Assembly: GCA_002403515.1 (NCBI GenBank)
Contig: DHHZ01000113.1
Span: forward strand, 1 to 14,675
DNA length: 14,675 nucleotides
Reading direction: 5' to 3'
From: Legionellales bacterium UBA4759
GTDB lineage: Bacteria; Pseudomonadota; Gammaproteobacteria; Legionellales; Legionellaceae
Part shown: one piece after another, positions 1 through 8,989 of the stretch
Numbering within the stretch: position 1 is the first letter of the stretch
Layout of the letters: each line of letters starts with the position of its first letter
Position numbers and translations under genes: made by a program
Notes under the pieces: model-generated
Seen by the model: only the letters and a program-made list of their open reading frames with translations
Told to the model about the DNA's origin: nothing
The model's database searches: none

Positions 1-467
1 CCAATCACACAAATCTGCTGAGGCTTGAAAACACTACCCCCTCCCCAAAGACCCAATAATCTCGACAAGGGCATACCATGTAAATTCTTTGATAGAGAAG
101 TATCTGGTGTATGTGAATCTAAGTGCGCATCAACCCAAATCAACCCCAATGAAGGATAATGTTTTTTTATTGCAGGCCAACTTCCCATAGCAATAGAATG
201 GTCGCCTCCTAGCAATAATAAAGGATGTGTATCACTCAAATGTTGAGCAACGCTGACTTGAAATTTTTCTAAGGCCTGGGTTAATGGTTCTAAAACAGAT
301 AAACCTTTACATGGCGTGTGGTATGAAATGATATCTTGCCATTTTAATAAAATATTTTTACTTGCAAATAACTCCGGATGATAATACCAATACCATGAGC
401 CTAAAGCAGTATTCACATCATTTGCAGCAGCGCCGCCCGCCCATCCTAGGGTGTTTATACTTTTCAT
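1..467 (-). CDS. Arginase-family ureohydrolase, 3' part missing at window edge
   Basis: This gene was read by translating the minus strand from the ATG at 467; about 155 codons are open before the left edge, so the C-terminus is absent. The translation carries two metal-site motifs of the arginase/agmatinase family: GGDHSIAMG, and DAHLDSHTPDTS followed by NLHGMPLSRLLG. The spacing and the N(L)HGMP motif fit arginase (arginine to ornithine plus urea, binuclear Mn centre, cytosolic) better than agmatinase. The start codon overlaps the stop of the upstream ornithine cyclodeaminase gene as ATGA. No strong ribosome binding site is visible, so translational coupling is likely. The pairing suggests arginine to ornithine to proline catabolism. 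Arginase is the best call, but formiminoglutamase or agmatinase cannot be excluded without the C-terminus. Confidence 0.85.
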   Translation of the reverse strand, partial: MKSINTLGWAGGAAANDVNTALGSWYWYYHPELFASKNILLKWQDIISYHTPCKGLSVLEPLTQALEKFQVSVAQHLSDTHPLLLLGGDHSIAMGSWPAIKKHYPSLGLIWVDAHLDSHTPDTSLSKNLHGMPLSRLLGLWGGGSVFKPQQICVI

Positions 468-1495
468 AATTTACCATCAATCAATTGACGAAATAAACTT
501 TTATTCACATCGTAACGTGGAATCATAGGTAGCTCTTGTGCAAAATGATATTGATTGGATAAATCGGCAATTAATCTCAAGGTTGAATAGTCAAATAATG
601 CAAATCCAACACTATCAAACATGGTAATTTCATCATTTCTTTGACGCCCTTTAATTTCTCCATTAGCCATTTGCCACAATTCAAAAGTTTTATCTTGTAA
701 CATATGGTGTGGTAGTTGCTGAATCTCTCCCTCTATAAGCGTCTGAGGTAAATATTCTACCGCTATTCTATCGACTTGATGGAGAATATTAGGGTCTAAC
801 TCACTATAACCCGGTGCATCACCACCTATGGCATTGATATGCATTTCGGGATGTAGTATAGAGGTATCGATTACAGGGTGTAAGCGTAATGCATTTGTCG
901 CAGTGGTGACAATATCGGTATTTTTAGCCGCTTGATGGGCCGATTGGCATGCTGTCACTTTGATGCCAAAAGCCGCCATTTCTGTTATCAGTGATTGCAT
1001 GGCTTTTTGTTTAATATCAAAGCATTTCACTTCTTGAAGATTAAAATAAATATGATGCACAAGTACTTGAAAATGGCTTTGTGCACCACAACCAATAATC
1101 GCAAATTTATTTGCTGTATGAGGCGCCATCATTAAACTTGCTAAAACAGAAACTGCAGCTGTTCTTAAAGCCGTTAAAAAAGTCATTTCAGCTAAAAGTA
1201 ATGGTTCACCACTGTGGGTATCCACCCAGACCCCAAGCCCCATAACGCCATATTTACTATGGTGGTGATTATTGGGATGGGTACAAACAAACTTATTGGC
1301 GAAAAAATCTTCTCCTGCTATGGGCATTAACTCAATGATGCCATCAGGCAAATAAAAACCAATTCTTTCTTTTTTTACAAATTCAGGCCAATGTTTTAAA
1401 TCCTCTCGGATGTAATCAACGAGCAATTGAAAAAATTCAGGAAAGCCTATTTCAGCGATTAATTTTTTGATGCCATTGACATCAACACATTTCAT
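464..1495 (-). CDS. Ornithine cyclodeaminase / mu-crystallin family protein
   Basis: The 343-residue product matches the ornithine cyclodeaminase family, which converts ornithine to proline and ammonia with bound NAD. Visible family features are an early lysine in FFANKFV (about residue 68), RTAAVSVLA (about 111), a Rossmann glycine motif GCGAQSHFQ (about 135), INAIGGDAPGYSEL, and a C-terminal DEITMFDSVGFALFD. Length is normal for the family. I chose the ATG at 1495 rather than the in-frame ATG eight codons upstream because AAGGAG lies 7 bases before it. Its stop overlaps the arginase start by 4 bases, so the two form an operon. Relatives in this family act as alanine dehydrogenases or other imine reductases. 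The arginase neighbour favours ornithine as substrate. Confidence 0.9.
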   Translation of the reverse strand: MKCVDVNGIKKLIAEIGFPEFFQLLVDYIREDLKHWPEFVKKERIGFYLPDGIIELMPIAGEDFFANKFVCTHPNNHHHSKYGVMGLGVWVDTHSGEPLLLAEMTFLTALRTAAVSVLASLMMAPHTANKFAIIGCGAQSHFQVLVHHIYFNLQEVKCFDIKQKAMQSLITEMAAFGIKVTACQSAHQAAKNTDIVTTATNALRLHPVIDTSILHPEMHINAIGGDAPGYSELDPNILHQVDRIAVEYLPQTLIEGEIQQLPHHMLQDKTFELWQMANGEIKGRQRNDEITMFDSVGFALFDYSTLRLIADLSNQYHFAQELPMIPRYDVNKSLFRQLIDGKL

Positions 1496-1546
1496 GATAG
1501 AACTCCTTTTCCTAGGCAATATGAAATGCCTGGCCTTATGATTTTT

Positions 1547-1575
1547 ATAATATAGCAGGCCCTAGGTTTATACAA
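1547..1575 (-). promoter_or_regulatory. Possible sigma70 promoter for the cyclodeaminase-arginase operon
   Basis: On the minus strand there is TTGTAT (1570-1575), a 17-base spacer and TATTAT (1547-1552), about 50 bases upstream of the cyclodeaminase start. The -35 box is poor and the -10 box good. On the plus strand the same AT-rich stretch contains TATAAT (1546-1551), which could serve the divergent gene at 1580, though I see no good -35 for it. Confidence 0.4.
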
Positions 1576-1579
1576 GCGC

Positions 1580-2434
1580 TTGAATAAAGAACAGAAGCTT
1601 GTTGAATCCATAGCACTAAGGTATCATCTAAAAAGAACAAAAATTGGAGTTCCATTGAATAACTGGCTTAATTATATCAATAATAAAAAGTGTATTTATA
1701 AAAGCCAAAATGAAATTCATGTTTATGAAAACAAACGATTTCGTTGGATAGCATTTGATGCTCGATTTGTTCAAAGCCTCATGGATAAAAAAGATCCCAA
1801 AAAAATCATTATTCCCTATCTACAAACCTTAATGTTTTTTCAAAATCTTTTGCCAGGTCATACCTGTTTAATGGGACTGGGTGCTGGCAGTGCTGTGATG
1901 CATCTCAATCAGAAAGATTATCAACTGTCCATCGTTGAAATCCTGCCTGATATGATTGATATCGCTGAAAAGTTCTTTTATTTCAACCCGACCCCAAACA
2001 TGGACGTGCATTGTATGTGCGCCAAGGATTTTATCAAACAAACCGATAAGAATTTCAAACATATCATTTTAGATTTAGGCGATGCCACAGGATTTCCAAA
2101 TACCTGTAAATCTAAAGATTTTTTTCAAAACCTTTATCATCATCTCGAAGCCAAAGGTGTACTGGCACTTAATCTTACCCAATTTAGTGAAATCGATTAT
2201 TTCAAACCCTTATTGAAAGAAATTTTTGGCCAAAACCCACTGATTATTGAAAATCATGGCAATTGGTTATTATTTAATTCCAAACAAACGCCTCATGATT
2301 ATCTTCTGAATATCATGCAATCTAAGCATTATCTTAAAACGTTTTTTTGGCATGCCATGTATGGGGCTATTGCAACAATAGAAAAACCTTGGATACAAAA
2401 GGCCAAAATATTTATTAGCCAGTTACGCTCTTGA
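1580..2434 (+). CDS. Spermidine-synthase-fold (class I SAM-dependent) protein
   Basis: The 284-residue product contains a class I methyltransferase / polyamine synthase nucleotide-binding core: GLGAGSA at about residues 99-105, an acidic residue closing the next strand in SIVEILPDMIDIAEKFF (E120), then CAKDFI, and ILDLGDATG at about 163-171. The order resembles spermidine synthase-like proteins, but the motif after the fourth strand reads DLGD rather than the usual DxxDP, so true putrescine aminopropyltransferase activity is doubtful. The reading frame opens at 1556 and offers no ATG before codon 68, well past the start of the conserved region. The TTG at 1580 is therefore the likeliest start, with no clear ribosome binding site. 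It is divergent from the cyclodeaminase gene. Polyamine chemistry would fit ornithine metabolism next door, but this is inference. Confidence 0.75.
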   Translation: MNKEQKLVESIALRYHLKRTKIGVPLNNWLNYINNKKCIYKSQNEIHVYENKRFRWIAFDARFVQSLMDKKDPKKIIIPYLQTLMFFQNLLPGHTCLMGLGAGSAVMHLNQKDYQLSIVEILPDMIDIAEKFFYFNPTPNMDVHCMCAKDFIKQTDKNFKHIILDLGDATGFPNTCKSKDFFQNLYHHLEAKGVLALNLTQFSEIDYFKPLLKEIFGQNPLIIENHGNWLLFNSKQTPHDYLLNIMQSKHYLKTFFWHAMYGAIATIEKPWIQKAKIFISQLRS

Positions 2435-2480
2435 CAATAGCCCTCATCATTTGGATTTATTTATTTTCACACTGAACAAA

Positions 2481-2510
2481 TTGGAAACAAGCTTGTTTTT
2501 ATGTTACACT
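2481..2510 (+). promoter_or_regulatory. Candidate promoter with a 14-bp palindrome in its spacer
   Basis: TTGGAA (2481-2486), an 18-base spacer and TACACT (2505-2510) lie about 30 bases upstream of the coiled-coil gene. The perfect palindrome AAACAAGCTTGTTT (2485-2498) overlaps the -35 end and spacer, as an operator would. No matching second site is visible nearby, so the operator role is speculative. Confidence 0.35.
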
Positions 2511-2539
2511 ACCTGTTTTTTTTAATGATTTGAAGCAGC

Positions 2540-4063
2540 ATGGATCAAGAACTCAGAGAACACATAGCCGAAATTCAATGTAAAATCGCAGAAATTGATG
2601 GCAATACAAAGCTTGTACAAGAACAGTTGTTACAAGAAATTTCTTTATTCTCTGAAACATCCATGAGAATGACGAATCTCAAACGTGAGAAACAACTGCT
2701 CCAACGAGAAATTACAAATACCGAGCACCAAATTTCTCAATTTAAACTTTCAGAAGACTACGATGACATCATACGAGAGCTTGAACAAGAACTATCAGAA
2801 CAAGAACGTATTGAGTTATTCTGGAAAAATGAGCTAGATTCCAATCAAAAAAACCATCCTCAACAATTAAAACAAGAGCTAGAGACCCTTGAACAAAAAT
2901 GTGCCGAGGAATTTCGACAAGAAAAAATAAGAGATGAAGAATTTCAAGTCAAACTCAAAGTTGAGCTTGAAAAATTGGAAAGTGAATACCAAAACATTCA
3001 AATGGAATTGGCTGAAATTGAACACAATAACAGCTTACTGGATGAATCAATTATAGAACAACAAAACCAAACTCCCAAACTTCAACAAGAACTCGATGAC
3101 ATTTATCAACTCATGATGATGTGTTCTTTTGCAGAACTTGATGAAGAAGAGCTTGAAAATTTAAGCAAATATACAAATCAAGAAGATTTATACTACGCCA
3201 CTCAGGTCAGACTTGCCTCTATCGCATACCAAAAAGAAAATTTTTACAAAAGCTTTATTCATTTTAGTGAAATTCCCTTAAAAATATTACAAAACTTTGG
3301 TTTCGAAAAAATCTATCAAAAAAATAAAACTATTTTATTAAATCGACATCCTGGCATCATATCTAGCCATCGATTCGTTGAGCTGGCTTTTGAACAAAGC
3401 TCTCTACAAAAAAAAGAGGTTTTTTTACTTTTAGCGACTCAAGTACAAGATAACTTTTATGACGAAAAACCCTATCAAGATTTATTGCGCCTTTCAATCC
3501 AACAAGAGGCATGGTTTAAGTCACAAAATCAGCTTGATAAATTAAGACAATATTTTCAAAGAAAACAAAAAAGTTCATCTACTTTTAACCCAGAAGTCCT
3601 GGTCAAGGATATTTTAATATTCCATGTGTCATATCTAAACAATCCTTGTGCTCAGAATGCACTTAGACTGCAACAAATGTCTGTATCACCCTTTCTATCG
3701 AGTTGCTTTCGTTTTGATTTAAATGCGCTGCATAAAGTTGTACTAGAAGATAAAAATGCCACACCCTTTGAAAAAATATTAAGCCACCTCAACATTAATA
3801 ATTTGGACGGGATAAGTGAAGAGTTAACAGCATGCTCAGTATTTTTAAAAGCCTGGTGTGAATTGCTTAGAGCCAATCAATCTATCAAAACCAAAAAACT
3901 CGCTCAGGCGGAACTTCATCTCTGTGAGGCTTTAAAATTATCACCCTATTTTCAAGAAGCACGAGTTGCTTTTGAGAAAATTTCTTCGCAATTTTCATGG
4001 CCCCAATTTTTTGACCATCATATAGTTCAAACAGAGGATAGTTCATGTTCTTCGAAAATCTAA
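2540..4063 (+). CDS. Coiled-coil protein with C-terminal helical (TPR-like) region, function unknown
   Basis: I do not recognise this 507-residue protein. Residues 1 to about 190 are a long, Glu/Gln/Lys/Leu-rich coiled coil with heptad-like leucines. The remainder is mixed helical and ends in a TPR-like pair of helices (KLAQAELHLCEALKLSPYF, about residues 452-470). There is no signal peptide or membrane segment, so it is probably cytoplasmic, or exported by a specialised system if this is a host-associated organism. Only a weak GAAG precedes the ATG. The last 19 bases overlap the next gene in another frame, so the two are almost certainly co-transcribed and translationally coupled, and probably work together. 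The coding sequence is AT-rich like the neighbouring chromosome. Confidence 0.8.
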   Translation: MDQELREHIAEIQCKIAEIDGNTKLVQEQLLQEISLFSETSMRMTNLKREKQLLQREITNTEHQISQFKLSEDYDDIIRELEQELSEQERIELFWKNELDSNQKNHPQQLKQELETLEQKCAEEFRQEKIRDEEFQVKLKVELEKLESEYQNIQMELAEIEHNNSLLDESIIEQQNQTPKLQQELDDIYQLMMMCSFAELDEEELENLSKYTNQEDLYYATQVRLASIAYQKENFYKSFIHFSEIPLKILQNFGFEKIYQKNKTILLNRHPGIISSHRFVELAFEQSSLQKKEVFLLLATQVQDNFYDEKPYQDLLRLSIQQEAWFKSQNQLDKLRQYFQRKQKSSSTFNPEVLVKDILIFHVSYLNNPCAQNALRLQQMSVSPFLSSCFRFDLNALHKVVLEDKNATPFEKILSHLNINNLDGISEELTACSVFLKAWCELLRANQSIKTKKLAQAELHLCEALKLSPYFQEARVAFEKISSQFSWPQFFDHHIVQTEDSSCSSKI

Positions 4064-7000
4064 AAAAAATTCGACAACTTAAAGTCTTCTTAAAAAATCC
4101 CGCTTCCATAGAAAAAAGACCCTCTAATTCTTTTACTCTTGTCCAAGCGCGCTCTAAACTTAAAGCAAAACAATACCAAGAAGCCTTTAATCTTTATTTA
4201 GATATTTTAATGCAAGATATCGAAGCACCGGCAAGTTATTTATTCAAAGACTTATTAATTTGTTTATTACATCTTCAAGACCTGCATGATGATTTATGTG
4301 TTCCTATTGCAATTTATTTAATTGATAAACAAGCACTTGAATCACCAATACTGCTTCAAATTATGCAAAAGCTTTATTTGCAGCAAGCCCCTCAGGATTC
4401 ATTGAAACTATACCAGCTCTATTTTGAAAAAAATGAAGATGCCCCCCCCTTCGAAGGCCTACAATTTCAATTGATGAAAACCTTGATTGCTTTAAACAAA
4501 AATGAAGAGGCACTCGATTTATTCAAACACAATAAGTTTTCAAAAACAGCTTTTCAAGTTGAGGCAAGATTACAAAGATATCAACTCCATATTCAGATGG
4601 GTGAGCAAACCACCGCTTGTGAAAAAATCCAAAAGATTTACCAAGAATTTCCAGAACACCTAGAGGTGATATTTTCATATGCTAAACATCATTTAATGTT
4701 TGAATCTAAAGAAATCGCAGAAAAATTGTTTTTTGAACTCACCCAAAAACCAAACTGCTCTATCGAAGCTGTGCAATATTTTATTTTCTATTTAATGAAG
4801 CAAAATCGCCCCATTGAAGCATTAAGAATAGCCAGGCAATATCAAGAACAATCAAGCTCAATTACAAATCAAAATACGATGCAATTGATTATTGCCTGGA
4901 ATCAAGAAACCTTCTTAGAGGGTTATCGTTTATTTGAAGATTTATTAACCAAACACGGCAATGTGCTATTAGTTCTGCAAGCCATGATGCAATTTGCAAC
5001 TAAACACCAAGAAGGCGCTATTGTTTTAGAATTAAAAGAAAAAATCCATGAAATATTTACGCAATTGGGCGAGGAAATGCCTCCCAATTTTGGATTTCTA
5101 CATCTATTAGAAAATCAAATCCAATTAAAATTGCCAAATCATGAAATTCGTCGAGTCCAAATTCCAGAGCCTATTGCACACCTCATACAAGAAGTAGGTT
5201 GTGATAATCATGCCCATGAAGAAATCTACTTGGTGGGGGGGGCTGTATTACTACTGCTGAAAAATCTCGATGTGACCACCAATTGTGACGTAGATTTGAT
5301 ATATGTCAGCAATAAATCCGATATCAATCATTACGTTCCTTCACGTTATCTTCCAAACTTATTCATCAGAAATACCAGAGCATTGGGCGGACATTCTGTA
5401 GACTTAATGAAAATTCCGCTTGCCGGACTTAAAAAGTCTTTTTTAGAGGAAAATGCTTGCCTCAGAGATTTTACCATTTGTGCCATTTACTGTGACCCAC
5501 AAGGTGTCTTACATGATCCAACTGGACGAGGATTACAGGATTTTGAGTTAAAACGATTGGATACGATTCTTGATGCAAAAGTAACTTTGCTTGATGACCC
5601 CGTGCGAATCATCCGCGCATTTAAATACATCTCTAGAGGATTTAAACCCAGTCATGCACTTGAAGAGGCACTTTTAAACCTACCCCCAATATCTCTAAAT
5701 TATAATATTCGTTTTAATCAGGCCTTGCTTAAGGAATGTAATTCCCGAACAAATCTTGATTTTATTCGAACTTTACAAAAATATAATTTTTTAAAACAAT
5801 TAACTTATTGCAAAATCTCAAGTGAAATGAAAGACCCTTCTTTAATTTGTAGCGCTTTAATTAAACAGTTGTATATCTTAAAATTATCTCATCAATCGCT
5901 TTATTCTCAACCCTTGACTCATCCCACAACCAAACTTCAAAGCAACCAAGAAGAAATGTTGTCACAAAAGATAAAACATCTTAAACAGGATTTGGAATTA
6001 AAATCTCAACTTTCTCAAAAGCTTAATGAGCAACGCGAAGAATTACAACTTGATATCAGCCATGCATCCCAAGAATTAGATGTCTTGCAAGAAGATGTTG
6101 CACAACTGAGCTCTCAAGTTCATCAAAGACAAAAACAACTTTCCGATTTAAAAATACAAGAGCTACAATATCGAGAAAAACAACATAAAATTGAATGCTT
6201 AAGGAAAAAATTGCTTGAAAAACAACAAAATATTCATGCAATGAAACAATCAGTGCATCAACTAGAGTCCAATATTCAAAAGAAAGTTGAAGAAATTTAC
6301 GACCAGAAAAATGAGAAAAATTTTCATGCAAGAAGTATTCGTTTTCATCAAACCCAAGAGATGCTTCAAAGTAAGTATAATATAAGTTCTATAAGTGCTG
6401 CTACCCAGAAAAAAACTCAGAAATCCAAAGAGCGGTTTCATTCTAATCAAGAAGTCTTGGCTGTAACCCAACAAAAAAACACCACCTATCAAAGAACCTT
6501 AAATCATATTTTAAAGCATTTAGAAAATCATTTTCAAAATCAAAAATCAGATGGGGTAATTGATGAAGGCAACTATGATTTAGAATTTCCAAGGTTTTAT
6601 TTTGATAATTTACATGCTCTCGAACAAATGGTGCGAGTTGTTTCCAACCCCGAATTACGAGCTTTTTTACATGCACATATCGTTTTAAAAGAGCTTAGTC
6701 TTCCCAGTGACTCTCAAAATGCTTTTAAGATTTGTAATCATATACAAAGTTTTTTAACTTTTTTACCGCTACATTTAAAAGCTCATTTCCAAGATACGAT
6801 GAACCAACTTCTCCAAAAACATAAAGTGGATATAGCAGAAAATAATTATCAAAAAGTATTTGTGATGGGCGAAGAAGCTAAACAAAAAATGGAAATAGAA
6901 AAAGCCATTTATTACTATCACATTGCTTTAGAACTATATGCTGAACGTTCTAGAAAAGTTTATTATGACGCAATTCTTGCACTTGCAGATATTCATCTTA

Positions 7001-8955
7001 GAAATCATGACATACTAGCTTTGGATTTAATTATAACCTCCCTACAAAGAAACCGAGATTTACCAAACACTGTTTCAAACAGAATCAAGTTATTACAACA
7101 GCAATTGATTGAAGACGTACAACAAATTGAATCTATTAACAAAAGGCTAGAAACGCAATTTGGTTTTCAGGATTTTTGGCTTATTAATGTTTTAAAATCT
7201 GGAAAAATTTTAAAACATTCACATCATCTTATTTTTGATCATAAAATGCGAAATACCATTTTTTATCACATTACTGAAAAAACTATTTCAGCAGATGAAT
7301 ATTTATTGGCATTAATTGAATATGCATTTTGCCTACAAGAAGAAAAATCCAATGAATTGGCCCAGTTGCAGTGGCAACAGATCCAACACTTTACCGATGA
7401 AAATCCTCGTATTGAAATATTAAAGACTTTTGCAAAAAATCAATCCATTCCACTTTCCCTAAAAGAGGCTTTTGATAATTTTACGCCCCATACAACACCT
7501 TATGTGCCCGAAAATAGTTTTGAAGCCCAAGAGTTAGAAACACTTAAAGAGCAATTACCCCATGATGAACCAACATTGGTTTTCTTATTGCAGCATTGCC
7601 AACACACGACTGTTAAAGCATTATTATCTTATCTCATCGCATCCAAAAAACTAGAAAATCAAAAAGTGATGCCAGCGCTTCAATATCTAGAAAAAAGTTT
7701 ACAAGATTCATATTTACATCCTTATTGCTACAGGCAAATACAAACCATCCATCAACAACACCCACAAATTCACTGGGATTCTTGTGATGCTCTAGGTTGG
7801 CATGAATTAGGATTGGATTATAAAGAAAAAAATCAAATTGAGATTGCTTTGTATTGCTTTCATCATAGTACTCGCATTAACAATAAATTTATCAAATCCA
7901 TTTTTGCGATATTTGAAATTTACTATGAACAAAAAAATATCCGAGAATTGGTGAGTATTAAACTTATATTGCAAGAATGTATCAACCATTGGATTGAGCT
8001 CAAGAATAAAAAAATACTCAATCCTTTTCAAGTCAGTGATCTTTCAAGTTTGCTGTTACGTTTTCAAGGCCTAGTTCACAATGTTATAGAATCCCATAAT
8101 AAACGATTGGGTATTTATCAAGATTTGATTAACCATTACAGTTTACTAAATCCTTTTGAATTGGATTATTTTGATAAAATTGATTTAAAAAAAGAAAGAT
8201 TAATCTCAAGCCTATGCTGGTCATTGTACAAAAATCAAAATAGAGAAGCTTTCGCAGATTTTGAAGTCCTTGAGTATGCATTGTTATGCAATCACAGCAA
8301 GAAAAATGAGTACTTATTTACCCATTTGGAGCTTGCAATTAATCACCTCCTTGAAGGACAAGTATATTCCATATACCACTTCAATGAAGTTTTAGAATGT
8401 TGGGGCAATTTGCGCCATCTTTGTCTAGCATTTACGCAAATGCAACGCTTCTATTTGGCAGATATTGGGCTCTTAAAACAATGCCAGTGTTTTTTCCTAT
8501 ATCATAAAATAATGAATGAACGTTTAGCTCATTCAGAAAGTCCTGAAATATTTACTGAGCATTTTAAATATTTAATCCTCCATCAAATGACTTACTTGAT
8601 AGAAAAACATCAACTTTTGGCATTTTTATCATTGGAAGGTTTAAGCATGGAACAGCGTTTTGAAGCAAATCTACTGCTAGATGAATACCCTACTGCCCGC
8701 GAAATATTACAAAATGAATCATTTGCCAATAGTGCAGCATCATCTAATCGTCTGTTTTTATGGCCTATCAATCCAGATACCATGCAAATATATATTGAAA
8801 AATCATATCAATATTATCAGGCATTATTGAGCCAAACCGATACCATTGCTATCAAAATGAGACTTTTAGAAAAATTGATTAAAATTGCAGATTATTTGCA
8901 TGATGAAGCTAAAATACAAAGCTTTACAGATGAAATGAATGCTATGAAATTGTAG
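4045..8955 (+). CDS. Giant TPR / poly(A)-polymerase-head / coiled-coil protein
   Basis: The 1636-residue product has an unusual order of parts. TPR-like helical repeats occupy about residues 30-370. A nucleotidyltransferase head of the poly(A) polymerase/CCA-adding type follows (about 393-545): VGGAV (397-401), the catalytic-type DVD (415-417), LRDFTICAIYCD (473-484), DPTGRGLQDF, and DDPVRIIRAF (from about 517). Then comes a coiled coil at about 636-759, and a long helical repeat region to the end. The first motif lacks the usual Arg-Asp after VGGAV, and the RNA-binding body of classical enzymes is not recognisable, so catalysis is uncertain. GAGG sits 7 bases before the ATG. The start overlaps the upstream gene by 19 bases, and a terminator follows two bases after the stop. 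It could modify an RNA or be a regulatory or effector protein. Function unknown. Confidence 0.85.
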   Translation: MFFENLKKIRQLKVFLKNPASIEKRPSNSFTLVQARSKLKAKQYQEAFNLYLDILMQDIEAPASYLFKDLLICLLHLQDLHDDLCVPIAIYLIDKQALESPILLQIMQKLYLQQAPQDSLKLYQLYFEKNEDAPPFEGLQFQLMKTLIALNKNEEALDLFKHNKFSKTAFQVEARLQRYQLHIQMGEQTTACEKIQKIYQEFPEHLEVIFSYAKHHLMFESKEIAEKLFFELTQKPNCSIEAVQYFIFYLMKQNRPIEALRIARQYQEQSSSITNQNTMQLIIAWNQETFLEGYRLFEDLLTKHGNVLLVLQAMMQFATKHQEGAIVLELKEKIHEIFTQLGEEMPPNFGFLHLLENQIQLKLPNHEIRRVQIPEPIAHLIQEVGCDNHAHEEIYLVGGAVLLLLKNLDVTTNCDVDLIYVSNKSDINHYVPSRYLPNLFIRNTRALGGHSVDLMKIPLAGLKKSFLEENACLRDFTICAIYCDPQGVLHDPTGRGLQDFELKRLDTILDAKVTLLDDPVRIIRAFKYISRGFKPSHALEEALLNLPPISLNYNIRFNQALLKECNSRTNLDFIRTLQKYNFLKQLTYCKISSEMKDPSLICSALIKQLYILKLSHQSLYSQPLTHPTTKLQSNQEEMLSQKIKHLKQDLELKSQLSQKLNEQREELQLDISHASQELDVLQEDVAQLSSQVHQRQKQLSDLKIQELQYREKQHKIECLRKKLLEKQQNIHAMKQSVHQLESNIQKKVEEIYDQKNEKNFHARSIRFHQTQEMLQSKYNISSISAATQKKTQKSKERFHSNQEVLAVTQQKNTTYQRTLNHILKHLENHFQNQKSDGVIDEGNYDLEFPRFYFDNLHALEQMVRVVSNPELRAFLHAHIVLKELSLPSDSQNAFKICNHIQSFLTFLPLHLKAHFQDTMNQLLQKHKVDIAENNYQKVFVMGEEAKQKMEIEKAIYYYHIALELYAERSRKVYYDAILALADIHLRNHDILALDLIITSLQRNRDLPNTVSNRIKLLQQQLIEDVQQIESINKRLETQFGFQDFWLINVLKSGKILKHSHHLIFDHKMRNTIFYHITEKTISADEYLLALIEYAFCLQEEKSNELAQLQWQQIQHFTDENPRIEILKTFAKNQSIPLSLKEAFDNFTPHTTPYVPENSFEAQELETLKEQLPHDEPTLVFLLQHCQHTTVKALLSYLIASKKLENQKVMPALQYLEKSLQDSYLHPYCYRQIQTIHQQHPQIHWDSCDALGWHELGLDYKEKNQIEIALYCFHHSTRINNKFIKSIFAIFEIYYEQKNIRELVSIKLILQECINHWIELKNKKILNPFQVSDLSSLLLRFQGLVHNVIESHNKRLGIYQDLINHYSLLNPFELDYFDKIDLKKERLISSLCWSLYKNQNREAFADFEVLEYALLCNHSKKNEYLFTHLELAINHLLEGQVYSIYHFNEVLECWGNLRHLCLAFTQMQRFYLADIGLLKQCQCFFLYHKIMNERLAHSESPEIFTEHFKYLILHQMTYLIEKHQLLAFLSLEGLSMEQRFEANLLLDEYPTAREILQNESFANSAASSNRLFLWPINPDTMQIYIEKSYQYYQALLSQTDTIAIKMRLLEKLIKIADYLHDEAKIQSFTDEMNAMKL

Positions 8956-8956
8956 A

Positions 8957-8989
8957 TATAATAAAAGCGCCTTAGGCGCTTTTATTATA
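8957..8989. terminator. Bidirectional intrinsic terminator
   Basis: A perfect 15-bp stem (8957-8971 pairing with 8975-8989) with a TTA loop has a GC-rich tip (GCGCC/GGCGC) and AT-rich arms giving U-runs in both directions. It lies between convergent genes and overlaps the frr stop codon, so it should end transcription of both. Confidence 0.9.

Noticed and set aside
6056..6676. Minus-strand frames inside the giant gene, and similar shadows opposite pyrH, tsf, rpsB and frr
   Set aside because: They are antisense shadows of well-supported genes without start signals or recognisable products.
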